From Agrobacterium leguminum (GTDB lineage: Bacteria > Pseudomonadota > Alphaproteobacteria > Rhizobiales > Rhizobiaceae): DNA of 64,000 bases. The translations under genes and the position numbers were made by a program. The notes beneath the pieces were generated by a model. It did no database searches and had not been told where the DNA came from. It saw nothing but the letters and a program-made list of their open reading frames with translations. The stretch spans positions 1 through 64,000 of the forward strand of contig NZ_JADQWB010000001.1 of the NCBI RefSeq assembly GCF_015704895.1, in the 5' to 3' direction. Below, piece after piece: positions 1 to 8,788 of this stretch; the stretch's first letter is position 1; each line of letters starts with the position of its first letter.

Positions 1-669
1 CTGTTGGGCGGGCTGTGGGCGGCGGGTTTTGTCGGCAGGGCGGTGATGCGGCCGCTGGCGAAAGCCTCTCCCAATGCCGTGACCGTCGCCTCCGTCGGCG
101 TGCTGATCGCGCTGACCGAAAGCGCGAGACTGGCCGCCGACACAAGGCAATTATGGCTGCCGCCGCTTCTATCTCAGCCGGTGCGCTTCTGGGCCGATGG
201 CGGCTTTGCCGTGACCCTGACGCCGATGCAGATGCTGAACACGGCAGCCTTCTGCGTGCTCATTCTCGCAGGGTCGTTTTATCTTGGCCGTTCCGCTTTC
301 GGCAGGCGCTGGAAGGCGGTCTCGGACGATGCTTTCGCCGCCGCTTTATGCGGGGTGAATGCGGGCCGGATATTTCTCGTCTCCTATTGTGCGGCGGGCC
401 TCGTCGCCGCCATCGCCGGCGTGCTGGCCACATTCTATTACGGCACCATGGATTTCGGCGCCGGTCTGGTCTTTGGGCTGAAGGTGGTGCTGATTTCGGC
501 TGCGGGCGGTTATGCCAGCCCGCTCATCTGCGGCCTTGGGGCCGCCGCCGTCGGCTTTGCGGAAACTTTCTGGGTCGGTTACGGCCCTGCCGCCTGGCGC
601 GATGCGGTGGTTCTGGCGATGCTGGTCGGCTGGCTGATTGTCATGCGCAGCAGGGTGGAAGCGCCGTGA
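1..669 (+). CDS. Branched-chain amino acid-type ABC transporter permease (LivH family), 5' partial
   Basis: The frame is open from base 1, so this is the C-terminal part (about 220 residues) of a gene that begins outside the window; the TTG at base 4 is not a credible start. The protein is almost entirely hydrophobic helices. A cytoplasmic loop reading GRRWKAVSDD followed by AALCGVNAGR is typical of the loop through which LivH/LivM permeases contact their ATPase. Family members import branched-chain amino acids, amides or urea as part of a five-component transporter; the substrate cannot be told from this fragment. The stop TGA is at 667-669, and a palindromic repeat lies just downstream, between this gene and the convergent moaE. 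Confidence 0.85.
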   Translation: MLGGLWAAGFVGRAVMRPLAKASPNAVTVASVGVLIALTESARLAADTRQLWLPPLLSQPVRFWADGGFAVTLTPMQMLNTAAFCVLILAGSFYLGRSAFGRRWKAVSDDAFAAALCGVNAGRIFLVSYCAAGLVAAIAGVLATFYYGTMDFGAGLVFGLKVVLISAAGGYASPLICGLGAAAVGFAETFWVGYGPAAWRDAVVLAMLVGWLIVMRSRVEAP

Positions 670-680
670 GTCTGGCCCCT

Positions 681-780
681 GGAACGCTTTCGCGTTTCTT
701 CGAATCGCGAAAGCGCTCCAACTCTTTGTTTCGTCGCATTTCCGGACGGAAAACCGGGCTCCACTTTTCCTGGAAATGCT
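681..780. repeat. RIME-like double-palindrome repeat, copy A
   Basis: Two adjacent palindromes fill the gap between the permease gene and moaE. The first (681-719) pairs GGAACGCTTTCGCG with CGCGAAAGCGCTCC around a loop containing TTCTTCGAA. The second (736-779) is bounded by GCATTTCC and GGAAATGC. The linker contains CTCTTTGTTT. A near-identical copy lies at 63394-63492 and related ones at 24296-24396 and 62531-62599. Size and architecture resemble the RIME elements of Rhizobiaceae. Lying between convergent genes, it may also work as a bidirectional terminator. Confidence 0.85.
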
Positions 781-1236
781 CTATCGCCACTTGTCCTTCG
801 CCGTGTCATCGGTCGTCTTTGCCGCAACCCAGTCGCCCGCCGAGCCATCCTTGCCATGTTCCTTTTTCCAGAACGGGGCGGATGTCTTGAGATAATCCAT
901 CACGAAATTGGCACCATCGAAGGCGGCCTGTCGATGCGATGAAGCTGCGATGACGAGGACGATATTTTCGCCGGTGGCGATCTTGCCGTGGCGGTGGATG
1001 GCGGTGAGGCCGAGAAGGCCGAAACGCTCCACGGCAAGTTTGGCGATGCGGGTTATTTCCGCCTCCGCCATGCCGGGATAGTGTTCAAGCTCCAGTGCCG
1101 CAAGCGTGCCGCCATCATCCCGGCAGAGCCCGGTGAAGGCTACGACCGCGCCGATGCTCCTGTCACCTTCCGTCAGCCGGCGGGTTTCTTCCGCAGCGTC
1201 GAAATCCTCTGCCTGCACGCGGACCGTCGGCTGCAT
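781..1236 (-). CDS. moaE: Molybdopterin synthase catalytic subunit MoaE
   Basis: MoaE is the large subunit of molybdopterin synthase. With thiocarboxylated MoaD it puts the dithiolene sulfurs on precursor Z (cPMP) in molybdenum cofactor synthesis. The 151 residues match the family. The typical features are GAVVAFTGLCRDD near residue 30, the HRHGKI segment, and near the C-terminus DYLKTSAPFWKKE, which holds the lysines that line the active site. It lies 4 bp downstream of moaD, so the two are almost certainly co-transcribed as the last genes of the leftward operon uvrC-pgsA-moaD-moaE. Its stop abuts the palindromic repeat at 681-780. Confidence 0.96.
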   Translation of the reverse strand: MQPTVRVQAEDFDAAEETRRLTEGDRSIGAVVAFTGLCRDDGGTLAALELEHYPGMAEAEITRIAKLAVERFGLLGLTAIHRHGKIATGENIVLVIAASSHRQAAFDGANFVMDYLKTSAPFWKKEHGKDGSAGDWVAAKTTDDTAKDKWR

Positions 1237-1240
1237 CCGC

Positions 1241-1495
1241 TCATCCCCCCGTCATCGGCGGGAAAATGCCGATCTCGCGCGCGCCGACGATGCTTTCATC
1301 ATGCTCGACATGTTCCTGATTGACGGCGACGCGGATCACATTGGGGAATTCGAAGGCGGCTTCGTAATTCTCGCCGCGCGTCGCAAGCCAGGCGATCAGC
1401 TCGCCGGCGGTGGTGACGGAGGAGGGGATGTCCAGCTCTTCTTCGTCCGTGCCGATCTTCTCGCGAACCCAGGCGAAATAAACGATCCGTGTCAT
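1241..1495 (-). CDS. moaD: Molybdopterin synthase sulfur carrier subunit MoaD
   Basis: A ubiquitin-like sulfur carrier of 84 residues ending in Gly-Gly, the C-terminus that is adenylated and then thiocarboxylated before MoaE uses it. The N-terminal TRIVYFAWVREKIG strand-helix start and the spacing to the final MTGG fit MoaD. The start codon overlaps the pgsA stop by one base, which suggests translational coupling. The molybdopterin oxidoreductase at 9760-11916 is a possible consumer of the cofactor, though it is encoded in another unit. Confidence 0.95.
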   Translation of the reverse strand: MTRIVYFAWVREKIGTDEEELDIPSSVTTAGELIAWLATRGENYEAAFEFPNVIRVAVNQEHVEHDESIVGAREIGIFPPMTGG

Positions 1496-2082
1496 CAGTC
1501 TTCGTCCACGATGTGCTTCAGGCCCGCCTTGAAGTAATCATAGCCGGTATACATGGTCAGCGCCGCCGCGATCCACAGCAGGGTAATGCCCATTTCAGTC
1601 GTGTAGGGCAGAACCTTGTCGCCCGCAGGACCCGCGAGCAGGAAGGCGATGGCGACCATCTGGATTGTGGTCTTCCATTTGGCGATGCGGGTGACGGGAA
1701 CGCTGACCTTCAGCGCCGCCAGATATTCGCGCAGGCCCGAGACCAGAATTTCGCGGCAGAGAATGGTGATGGCCGCCCAGAGCGACCAGCCGGCAATAGT
1801 GCCATCCGCCGCCATCAGAAGCAGGACAGAGGCGACCAGCAGCTTGTCGGCGATCGGGTCCAGCATGCGGCCGATATTCGACGTCTGGTTCCAGATACGC
1901 GCGAGATAACCATCGAGGAAATCGGTCAGCGAGGCGATGATGAACAGCCATAATGCCGTCCAGCGCGCGAAATCCGAGCTTTCCAGTTTCCCTTCGATGT
2001 AAAAGCACAAAACGATGACAGGAACCGCGAGGATGCGGCCATAGGTGAGTAGGTTGGGAATGCTGTATGCGCGCGAAGCCAT
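1495..2082 (-). CDS. pgsA: CDP-diacylglycerol--glycerol-3-phosphate 3-phosphatidyltransferase
   Basis: Inner-membrane enzyme that makes phosphatidylglycerol phosphate from CDP-diacylglycerol and glycerol-3-phosphate, the first committed step to phosphatidylglycerol and cardiolipin. At 195 residues it has the usual length and several hydrophobic helices. The CDP-alcohol phosphatidyltransferase signature D-G-x2-A-R-x8-G-x3-D-x3-D is complete (DGYLARIW, then GRMLDPIAD), giving the metal-binding aspartates. It overlaps moaD by one base and lies about 100 bp after uvrC; this uvrC-pgsA-moaD-moaE order is common in rhizobia. Confidence 0.96.
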   Translation of the reverse strand: MASRAYSIPNLLTYGRILAVPVIVLCFYIEGKLESSDFARWTALWLFIIASLTDFLDGYLARIWNQTSNIGRMLDPIADKLLVASVLLLMAADGTIAGWSLWAAITILCREILVSGLREYLAALKVSVPVTRIAKWKTTIQMVAIAFLLAGPAGDKVLPYTTEMGITLLWIAAALTMYTGYDYFKAGLKHIVDED

Positions 2083-2185
2083 GGGAAACCTGTCAGTCTA
2101 AGATTAGCTGCCTTGATGCCGCCGCCAGGGCATAGCGTCAACATGTGATTATGTTTTTTTAGCAGTTCGCCACGACGGCGCGGCA

Positions 2186-4237
2186 TCAATCGCCGCCGCT
2201 CTCGTGGAAGTGATTGTAGATTTGCCGCGCAACCGTCTCCGAAATGCCGCTGACAGCCATCAGATCGTTGAGGCCGGCGCGGGAAACCGCCTTGGCCGTG
2301 CCGAAATGCTGCAGCAGGGAGCGCTTGCGGCCCGGACCGATTCCCGAGATTTCGTCGAGCGGATTGCGCACCATTTCCTTCTTGCGCCGCGCCCGGTGCG
2401 AGCCGATGGCGAAGCGGTGCGCTTCGTCGCGCATGCGCTGAATGAAATAGAGCACGGGATCACGCGGCGGCAGCGAAAAATCGCTGCGCCCATCCGCAAA
2501 GAAGCGTTCGCGGCCCGCCTCGCGGTCCACGCCCTTGGCGACGCCGATGGCGGTCACACAGTCGCGAATGCCGAGTTCGTCGAGAATGGCCCGTACCGCC
2601 GTCATCTGGCCCTGGCCGCCATCGATCAGGATCACATCGGGCCAGGCGGGGAAGGGCATATCGGCGGCTTCCTCCGGCGTCGGCGTCTGCGTTTGCCCAC
2701 GGTCGGGCTTTCCCTCTTCCTTCAACAGACGCGAGAAGCGACGGGTCATCACCTCGCGCATCATGCCGAAGTCGTCACCGGGGGTGATGTCGGTCGATTT
2801 GATGTTGAACTTGCGGTATTGGTTCTTCACGAAACCTTCCGGCCCCGCCACCACCATGCCGCCCACGGCATTGGTGCCCATGATATGGGAGTTATCGTAA
2901 ATCTCGATCCGGCGCGGCACATAAGAAAGGCCGAAGGTTTCCGCAAAACCCTTCAGCAGCCGCGCCTGAGACGAGGTTTCCGCCAGCTTGCGGCCATGCG
3001 CCTCGCGGGCATTGGCGAGCACATGGTCGGTGATGTCCTTCTTCTCGCCGCGCTGCGGCACGCTGATGGTAACCTTGTGCCCGGCCTTTTCGCCGAGTGC
3101 TGCGGCCAGCAGCTCCTGCTCCTCCACCGTTTCGGAAAGCAGGATTTGTTTCGGCACCGGCTTGTCGTCGTAAAACTGCGCAAGGAATGCATTGAGGATT
3201 TCCGAGCCGGGCAGGGAAGGGTCGGCCTTGGGGAAATAGGCGCGGTTGCCCCAGTTTTGCCCGGTGCGGAAAAAGAACACCTGAATGCAGGAGATGCCGC
3301 CTTCATGGTGGATGGCGAAGACATCCGCCTCCTCGATGCCGGCGGGATTGATGCCCTGATGGCTCTGGACATGCGAAAGCGCGGCCAGCCGGTCGCGATA
3401 GACGGCGGCGCGCTCGAAATCGAGGTCCTCGGCCGCCTCGTTCATCTGCCGCGCAATCGCGGTCTTGACGCTCTGGCTCTTGCCGGACAGGAAATCCTTG
3501 GCTTCCTTGACGAGTTCTTCATACCCCTGATCGCTGATCTCATGCGTGCAGGGGCCGGAACAGCGCTTGATCTGGTAAAGAAGACAGGGACGCGTGCGGG
3601 TTTCGAAGACGCTGTCGGTGCAGGTGCGGATCAAAAAGGCGCGTTGCAGCGAATTGATCGTGCGCCCGACTGCGCCGGCCGACGCAAAGGGGCCGAAATA
3701 ATCGCCCTTGCGCGCCCGCGCCCCACGGTGTTTGAAAATCGCCGGCGCGCGGTTGTCTGCGGTAATGAGAATATAGGGAAAGGACTTGTCGTCGCGCAAA
3801 AGCACATTAAAGCGCGGCCGCAAGCGCTTGATGAGATTCGCTTCCAGCAGAAGTGCTTCGGTCTCCGTGCGGGTGGTGACGAATTCCATATGGGCGGTCA
3901 GCCGCACCATCTGGGCAATGCGGTTGGAATGCACGCGGCCCTGCGCGTAATTGCCGACACGCTTCTTCAACGAGCGCGCCTTGCCGACATAAAGAACGTC
4001 GTTCGCCTCGTTGAACATGCGATAGACGCCCGGCGCATTCGGCAGGTGTTTGACGAATTCGCCGATCAGATCCATGCCCTTCAGGCCGGATTCGTTCTTC
4101 CAGCCCGCATTCCAGTCCATGCCGGCAACGTCGCTCGATGCCTCGGCCGCATCGGTCGCGGCAAGGTTTGCATCGTCGTCTTCGTCGTCGGTTTCATCGA
4201 AGAGAATACCGCCATCAGGCAGCTTCTTTCCGTTCAT
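2186..4237 (-). CDS. uvrC: UvrABC excinuclease subunit C
   Basis: UvrC makes both incisions around bulky DNA lesions in nucleotide excision repair. The 683 residues show the expected order: a GIY-YIG nuclease domain (APGVYRMF then [12 protein letters not shown]), a cysteine-containing segment ([15 protein letters not shown]), a UVR motif for UvrB contact ([13 protein letters not shown]), the RNase H-like 3' domain (IDGGQGQM) and a C-terminal helix-hairpin-helix pair ([13 protein letters not shown] and [12 protein letters not shown]). The first 50 or so residues are an acidic extension rich in D and E ([11 protein letters not shown]) before the GIY-YIG domain. Its ATG overlaps the stop of the upstream SDR gene as ATGA, so the two are probably coupled. 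Confidence 0.98.
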   Translation of the reverse strand: MNGKKLPDGGILFDETDDEDDDANLAATDAAEASSDVAGMDWNAGWKNESGLKGMDLIGEFVKHLPNAPGVYRMFNEANDVLYVGKARSLKKRVGNYAQGRVHSNRIAQMVRLTAHMEFVTTRTETEALLLEANLIKRLRPRFNVLLRDDKSFPYILITADNRAPAIFKHRGARARKGDYFGPFASAGAVGRTINSLQRAFLIRTCTDSVFETRTRPCLLYQIKRCSGPCTHEISDQGYEELVKEAKDFLSGKSQSVKTAIARQMNEAAEDLDFERAAVYRDRLAALSHVQSHQGINPAGIEEADVFAIHHEGGISCIQVFFFRTGQNWGNRAYFPKADPSLPGSEILNAFLAQFYDDKPVPKQILLSETVEEQELLAAALGEKAGHKVTISVPQRGEKKDITDHVLANAREAHGRKLAETSSQARLLKGFAETFGLSYVPRRIEIYDNSHIMGTNAVGGMVVAGPEGFVKNQYRKFNIKSTDITPGDDFGMMREVMTRRFSRLLKEEGKPDRGQTQTPTPEEAADMPFPAWPDVILIDGGQGQMTAVRAILDELGIRDCVTAIGVAKGVDREAGRERFFADGRSDFSLPPRDPVLYFIQRMRDEAHRFAIGSHRARRKKEMVRNPLDEISGIGPGRKRSLLQHFGTAKAVSRAGLNDLMAVSGISETVARQIYNHFHESGGD

Positions 4238-5022
4238 TCATTTATCTCCGCCACGTCAGGGGTTTCCCAGCCAAGATGCTGGCCGCCGTCGAGCGCGATC
4301 ATTTGTCCGGTGACCGACGGCGTGTCGAAAAGAAAGCGAATCGTCCGCCCGAACTCGTCCGGTGCGGGACCACGCTTTAATATAAGGCCGTCGATCTGCG
4401 CCTGAAAGTCCTCGGGCGCCTGTCTTTCGCTTTTGAAGGTGGGACCCGGCCCGATGGCGTTGACCCGCACACGCGGCGCGAAGCTCTGCGCCATCGTCCG
4501 CGTGGCCGTCCAGAGCGCCGATTTCGAAAGCGTATAGGAATAAAACCGTGGCGTGAGCGCAAGCACACGCTGGTCGATGATATTGACGATCAGCCCGGAT
4601 TTATCCGCGGGCAGGTGCTCGACAAAGGCGGCGGCGATGAGGGAGGGCGCCCGCACATGCACGGCGAAATGCGCGTCGAAGATCGCCGGATCGGGCTTGT
4701 CCGCCGAGTCGTCGAGAAAAACCGACGCATTGTTGATAACGACGCCGATAGGCCCCAGCGCTGACGCAGCCTGTTCGATGAGCCCCGAAGCAGGGCTGGA
4801 TTGTGTCAGATCCGCCTGAACGGCAACGGCCCTGCCACCTTTCTGCCTTATTTCGTTAGCGAATTCCTCGGCGCTGGCCATGGATGCATTGGCATGGACG
4901 GCGATGGCGAAGCCATGGGCGGCCAGATCGGTGGCGATTGCCCGCCCGAGCCGGCGGGCGGCTCCCGTTATCAAGACTGTCTTTTGTATATTTTCTTTCA
5001 CGGCTGACCTGCATTTGCTCAT
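4234..5022 (-). CDS. Short-chain dehydrogenase/reductase, pteridine reductase-like
   Basis: A 262-residue classical SDR. It shows a Rossmann nucleotide-binding motif ([10 protein letters not shown]), the NNAS motif, and the YxxxK catalytic pair within YTLSKSAL. The Arg-rich TGxxxRxGR form and LDGGQHLGW near the C-terminus resemble FolM/PTR1-type pteridine reductases, but the substrate is inferred only. I chose the ATG at 5022, which has AGGA about six bases upstream; an ATG at 5052 would add ten residues with no family support. Its stop overlaps the uvrC start (ATGA), so it heads the SDR-uvrC-pgsA-moaD-moaE unit. Confidence 0.85.
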   Translation of the reverse strand: MSKCRSAVKENIQKTVLITGAARRLGRAIATDLAAHGFAIAVHANASMASAEEFANEIRQKGGRAVAVQADLTQSSPASGLIEQAASALGPIGVVINNASVFLDDSADKPDPAIFDAHFAVHVRAPSLIAAAFVEHLPADKSGLIVNIIDQRVLALTPRFYSYTLSKSALWTATRTMAQSFAPRVRVNAIGPGPTFKSERQAPEDFQAQIDGLILKRGPAPDEFGRTIRFLFDTPSVTGQMIALDGGQHLGWETPDVAEINE

Positions 5023-5372
5023 ATCCGTCCTATTTGCTGGATATAGATGCAAATCGCAAGCTGTCCATCCGCCCCAAAAGAATTGGGCGATTTTTTATTC
5101 ACAATGCAATTTCGGTTTAATTTGAATATAACTAAGTTTAAAGGCGATCTATTGCTGGTTAGGCTTCTGTTAGGGTTAATAAACCCCTTGTGGCAATTAG
5201 GCAACGTCTAATTCTAGTCACGTCGCTGCCCCAAACAATTCACATTTTGGCTCTTTGATCTCCGCATTCTCCTATCAAATTCAGTTTCCAGAGGGGCGAT
5301 TAACCCGACGAGTTTACACCGCGTCTGAGAACAATAGTTTTGAGTACAGAGCGGTCCTGAAAGGAGAATAGC
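5023..5372 (+). promoter_or_regulatory. AT-rich divergent intergenic region upstream of the porin gene
   Basis: About 350 bp with no credible gene, between the SDR gene and a rightward outer-membrane protein gene. It is clearly more AT-rich than its surroundings. It contains TTAGGC, TTAGGG and TTAGGC repeats between about 5160 and 5203, and a short hairpin GGGTT-AATA-AACCC at 5173-5186. The porin ribosome-binding site AAGGAG is at 5361-5366. A long leader with strong RBS fits an abundant, regulated porin; no specific operator could be assigned. Confidence 0.5.
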
Positions 5373-6029
5373 ATGCGTATTTTCGTAGCAACCCTTATGG
5401 CTTCGACCATGGCGGCCGCCGGCTTTTCGGCTGCTCACGCCGCTGACGCCGTAAATGAAGTGCCGCAGGCACCGGTGTCCTACGACCAGCCCGCGCCGGT
5501 CAAGGATTGGTCCGGTGCGTACCTCGGTGGTACGGTCAACTACGATTGGGGCCGTTTCAGCTCCAGCAACGACGGTCGTGACGCCAAGGGCGCTGGCGGC
5601 GGTCTCTACGGCGGTTACAACTGGCAGAACGGCCAGCTGGTTTACGGTGCGGAAGCCGACGTCAACCTCGGTGACGAGCGCGGTTCCGCCGGTACGGTCG
5701 CAGGCCGCGCCGTCGAAGGCAAGCAGGGCGTCAACGGCTCGCTGCGTGGCCGCGTCGGTTACGACATGAACCCGTTCCTGCTCTATGGTACGGCCGGTCT
5801 TGCTGTTTCCGACAACAAGGTTCGTGACGGCGTCAACAAGGACAGCGCCACGGCTCTCGGTTACACGGTTGGTGCCGGTGTTGAAGCCATGGTTACCGAC
5901 AACATCACCGCTCGTCTGGAATATCGCTACAGCGACTACCAGAAGAAGGACTACACGCTCGGCAACGACGCCTTCTCGCGTGGTTATGACGACCACTCCG
6001 TCAAGGCCGGTATCGGCGTCAAGTTCTGA
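5373..6029 (+). CDS. Outer membrane beta-barrel protein, Omp25/Omp31-RopB-like
   Basis: A 218-residue outer-membrane protein. Residues 1-23 are a signal peptide ending AHA-ADA. The mature part opens with WSGAYLGGTVNYDWGRF, the usual first strand of this rhizobial/Brucella eight-strand family. Alternating strands follow (GYNWQNGQLVYGAEAD, ITARLEYRYSDY), and the chain ends in a terminal phenylalanine (GIGVKF), the signal for BAM-dependent insertion. Such proteins give envelope stability and are often very abundant; the AAGGAG ribosome-binding site seven bases before the ATG fits high expression. A strong terminator follows at 6051-6080. Exact orthology within this multi-copy family is not determined. 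Confidence 0.9.
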   Translation: MRIFVATLMASTMAAAGFSAAHAADAVNEVPQAPVSYDQPAPVKDWSGAYLGGTVNYDWGRFSSSNDGRDAKGAGGGLYGGYNWQNGQLVYGAEADVNLGDERGSAGTVAGRAVEGKQGVNGSLRGRVGYDMNPFLLYGTAGLAVSDNKVRDGVNKDSATALGYTVGAGVEAMVTDNITARLEYRYSDYQKKDYTLGNDAFSRGYDDHSVKAGIGVKF

Positions 6030-6050
6030 TCCCTCAAGGATCGCTATTGG

Positions 6051-6080
6051 AAAAGCCGGGGTTTTCGCCCCGGCTTTTTT
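6051..6080. terminator. Rho-independent terminator after the porin gene
   Basis: AAAAGCCGGGG and CCCCGGCTTTTTT form a GC-rich hairpin with a TTTTCG loop and a T tract on the plus strand. The A run on the other side could also end the leftward GST transcript. Confidence 0.92.
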
Positions 6081-6146
6081 GTTTTTCGGTCTTATGTGTC
6101 GGCATGAATGCCCGGCCTTCCGGCCAGGCGTCCTTCTGCATCCGCT

Positions 6147-6743
6147 TCAGGCGGCGGCCTTCATTTCCGCATAGGCTTCGAAACGCTTGCCGAAGGTTTC
6201 CGGCCAGCCGGCCAGCGCATCGCGCCCTTCGGCCCATTCGCCGGCGAAACGCAGGTCGAGATAACCGATCATCGCGGCAAGGGCGAAATGGCCGCCATGC
6301 AGCTTCTTGCCAGTTTTCGGCAGGTTGGTGTTGAGATAATCAAGCCCGCGGACCACCTTGCTCCACTGCTTGTCGATCCATGGCTGGTGGATCTTGTCTT
6401 CCGGGCGAAAACGACGCTCGTAAACGATGGCGAGCAGGCAATCCATGATGCCGTCGCACAGCGCTTCGAGAATTTCCACATCCGTGCGCTTGCCGTTCTT
6501 TTTCGGGTAGAGCTTGCCGCCCGAAAGACGGTCGAGATAATGCATGATCGCCACGCTGTCATAGACCGAGCCGCCTTCATCCAGAAGCAGGACCGGAATC
6601 TTGCCGAGCGGATTGTTGTCCATCAGCGTTGCGGGCTCGGCACTGGTATCGACACGCACGGAGGTAATGTCGATGCCGAGATGGCGCGCGGCCATACGTA
6701 CCTTGGCGGAGTAGGGGGAGGCGGGCGAGTAGAGCAGTTCCAT
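6147..6743 (-). CDS. Glutathione S-transferase family protein
   Basis: A cytosolic GST of 198 residues. It has an N-terminal thioredoxin-like half starting MELLYSPASPYSAKVR, where the serine or tyrosine after the first strand is the likely glutathione-activating residue, then NPLGKIPVLLLDEG with the cis-proline, and DSVAIMHYL as the start of the glutathione gamma-glutamyl site. The C-terminal half is the helical domain. Members conjugate or reduce electrophiles, but the substrate cannot be read from sequence. It lies alone, 112 bp from the RNase T2 gene on the same strand. Confidence 0.92.
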   Translation of the reverse strand: MELLYSPASPYSAKVRMAARHLGIDITSVRVDTSAEPATLMDNNPLGKIPVLLLDEGGSVYDSVAIMHYLDRLSGGKLYPKKNGKRTDVEILEALCDGIMDCLLAIVYERRFRPEDKIHQPWIDKQWSKVVRGLDYLNTNLPKTGKKLHGGHFALAAMIGYLDLRFAGEWAEGRDALAGWPETFGKRFEAYAEMKAAA

Positions 6744-6855
6744 GGTCGGGTCCTGTGGGTTGTCGTCTGGGGACTGGAATAGTCAATAAAACTGCATAGC
6801 GGTTTTATGTCTGGAAAATGTGTAGAAGAGCGCAACAGGCAACATTCGATGCGCT

Positions 6856-7629
6856 CTAGCGAATGGGGATGATTTCCGTGGCGTTGGCGCGGCAGCCCTT
6901 GCGGTCAAGCTCGGGGCAGTCGCGGAATGTCATGTCCCTGTTGAGGCAGATGCGCACTTCCTCTAGGCGCCTGCCGTCGCAGCTGATGGAGATGCCGCGT
7001 TTCGACAGGCCGGGATTGGCGTCGGTGAAGGCGGTTTCGATGGCGTCAGCGGAGAGAGTGGCGGCTTCGGCGCCCGAGGCGATCTTTCCCGGCAGCCGGA
7101 TGGCTTCGAAGGCGGCGCGTGTCGCCGAGAAATAGTCCCTCTGCGACAGGCCGGAGCAGGAGCCGTGCTTGCGCCACTGGTGGCCGATCAGACCCATGGA
7201 CGGCATGATATCGAACATGGTGCGGCCGATCGCGTCCGGAACACGGTCGGGCTCGCCGCTTTGGCAGAATTCCGGATAGCCGTTTTCGTTCTGCGGCCAC
7301 AGCCCATGCACCACGAAACCGTAACGCCTGTCGCTGCCGCATTGCTGGCGGTTGCCCGAGCCTTCGGAACTGGCGCAGAACGCCGGTGACCAGGAGAGAG
7401 ACAGCACGTAAAAATCGAACCCGTTTCCGCGCGGCGCAGGGTTTTTGCCCGTCTCCTGTCGGGAAACGTCGCGCCCTGGGGCGTCCGGCCGGGAATTGCC
7501 GGTGGTCTGCGATTGGGATTGCGTCTGCCGGTTGCCGGCGGGGTCGGTCGGTGCCGGATTTTCCCGCGCGAACCACAATGCGCCGAGCGACAGAAGGCCC
7601 AGGGCGATGAAACCGGCATAACGCTTCAT
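6856..7629 (-). CDS. Membrane-anchored or secreted ribonuclease T2 family protein
   Basis: An N-terminal hydrophobic stretch (residues 5-21) acts as signal peptide or anchor, followed by a low-complexity linker of about 50 residues rich in Q, P, N and R. The catalytic domain starts near residue 71. Both RNase T2 active-site blocks are intact: HGLWPQ (His108) and HQWRKHGSC (residues 150-158, with His155). Paired cysteines fit an exported, disulfide-bonded enzyme. RNase T2 cleaves RNA through 2',3'-cyclic phosphates and usually works in periplasm or outside, probably for phosphate or nucleotide scavenging. It is divergent from the membrane protein gene at 7837. Confidence 0.93.
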   Translation of the reverse strand: MKRYAGFIALGLLSLGALWFARENPAPTDPAGNRQTQSQSQTTGNSRPDAPGRDVSRQETGKNPAPRGNGFDFYVLSLSWSPAFCASSEGSGNRQQCGSDRRYGFVVHGLWPQNENGYPEFCQSGEPDRVPDAIGRTMFDIMPSMGLIGHQWRKHGSCSGLSQRDYFSATRAAFEAIRLPGKIASGAEAATLSADAIETAFTDANPGLSKRGISISCDGRRLEEVRICLNRDMTFRDCPELDRKGCRANATEIIPIR

Positions 7630-7836
7630 TCCGTGTACGTTCTCCGGAAAATGGACGACCTCACATCGCCGGCGGGCGACGATCCGGTCTTACATCAACT
7701 TGTGAACGGGGCAAACCGCCAATCTTTGATGAAAAGGTTGAAAGCTTTGCCGCATAACGAATAAAGTCGAACGAATCTTCCGCAAAGACGGAACAGGGCT
7801 GGGGTGAGGCTGGAGGAAATAGGCGGGCATGACCGC

Positions 7837-8784
7837 ATGAAATTCAAGAAATATATCTGGCCCGTCGTTGGCTTCGCGACGATCGGTTTTTCCGCATGGT
7901 TGCTCTTTCACGAACTGCGCGGCCTGTCGCTCGATGATCTCTGGGACAGTCTGAAAGCCATTCGCGTGCGGGACTGGCTGTGTTCGGGCCTTGCAACCCT
8001 GCTGGCCTATGCCGCGCTCGCCGGTTACGACCGCATCGCGTTGCAGCATCTTGGCCGCAAAGTGAACTGGTTCTTCATCACGCTTACCTCTTTCACCACC
8101 TATGCGCTGTCTCACAATGTCGGGGCCTCGGTATTCTCGGGCGCCGTGGTGCGATATCGGGCCTATACGTCCAAGGGGCTGAGTGTAGCGGAAGTGGGCG
8201 TCCTCGTCGGCCTTTGCTCCTTCACCTTCCTCATCGGCACGATCATGCTGATCGGGCTGGTGCTGCTTTACGAGCCTGACATCACCGAACGGTTTACCGG
8301 CATTCTGCCCGTCGAAGCCTCCACCACCACAGGCGTGCTGCTGCTCCTTTTCGTCGGCCTTTATATTCTTGGCAGCCTGCTCAGGCTGAAACCCCTGAAA
8401 ATCGGTTCCTTCGTGCTGCCGTACCCCGCGCCGAAGCTTGTTGCGCAGCAACTCGTCATCGGCCCGATCGAGCTGATCGGCGCGGCGGGCATCATCTATT
8501 TCGCGCTGCCGGAAGCCGGAAATCCCGGTTATATGGTCATTCTCGGCATATTTCTGGTTTCCTTCTCGGCGGCGCTCATCTCGCACGCGCCGGGCGGCCT
8601 GGGGGTCCTGGAACTGGTCTTCGTCACCGGCCTGCCGGACATGAACCCGGCGGACGTCATCGCGGCGCTTCTGGTCTTCCGGCTGTTCTACCTCATCATT
8701 CCCTTCATCATGGCCCTGTTCGTGATCCTGTTCTTCGAACGGTCACAGCTTGCGCAGGCGCAGAGGCGGGAAGGGCTGAGATAG
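7837..8784 (+). CDS. YbhN/UPF0104-type (lysylphosphatidylglycerol synthase TM-like) membrane protein
   Basis: About 315 residues with roughly eight to nine transmembrane helices, in the family of YbhN and the flippase-like membrane half of MprF. Visible family features are SHNVGASVFSGAVVRYRAY in the middle and SHAPGGLGVLELVF near the C-terminus. There is no soluble synthase domain, so lysyl transfer to lipid is not expected; a lipid or hopanoid transport role is possible but inferred. I prefer the ATG at 7837 with AGGCGGG about nine bases upstream over the GTG at 7804. The gene ends five bases before the convergent rlmJ stop. Confidence 0.85.
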   Translation: MKFKKYIWPVVGFATIGFSAWLLFHELRGLSLDDLWDSLKAIRVRDWLCSGLATLLAYAALAGYDRIALQHLGRKVNWFFITLTSFTTYALSHNVGASVFSGAVVRYRAYTSKGLSVAEVGVLVGLCSFTFLIGTIMLIGLVLLYEPDITERFTGILPVEASTTTGVLLLLFVGLYILGSLLRLKPLKIGSFVLPYPAPKLVAQQLVIGPIELIGAAGIIYFALPEAGNPGYMVILGIFLVSFSAALISHAPGGLGVLELVFVTGLPDMNPADVIAALLVFRLFYLIIPFIMALFVILFFERSQLAQAQRREGLR

Positions 8785-8788
8785 CCGC

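Noticed and set aside
2204..4405. 733-codon open frame on the plus strand
   Set aside because: Shadow of uvrC.
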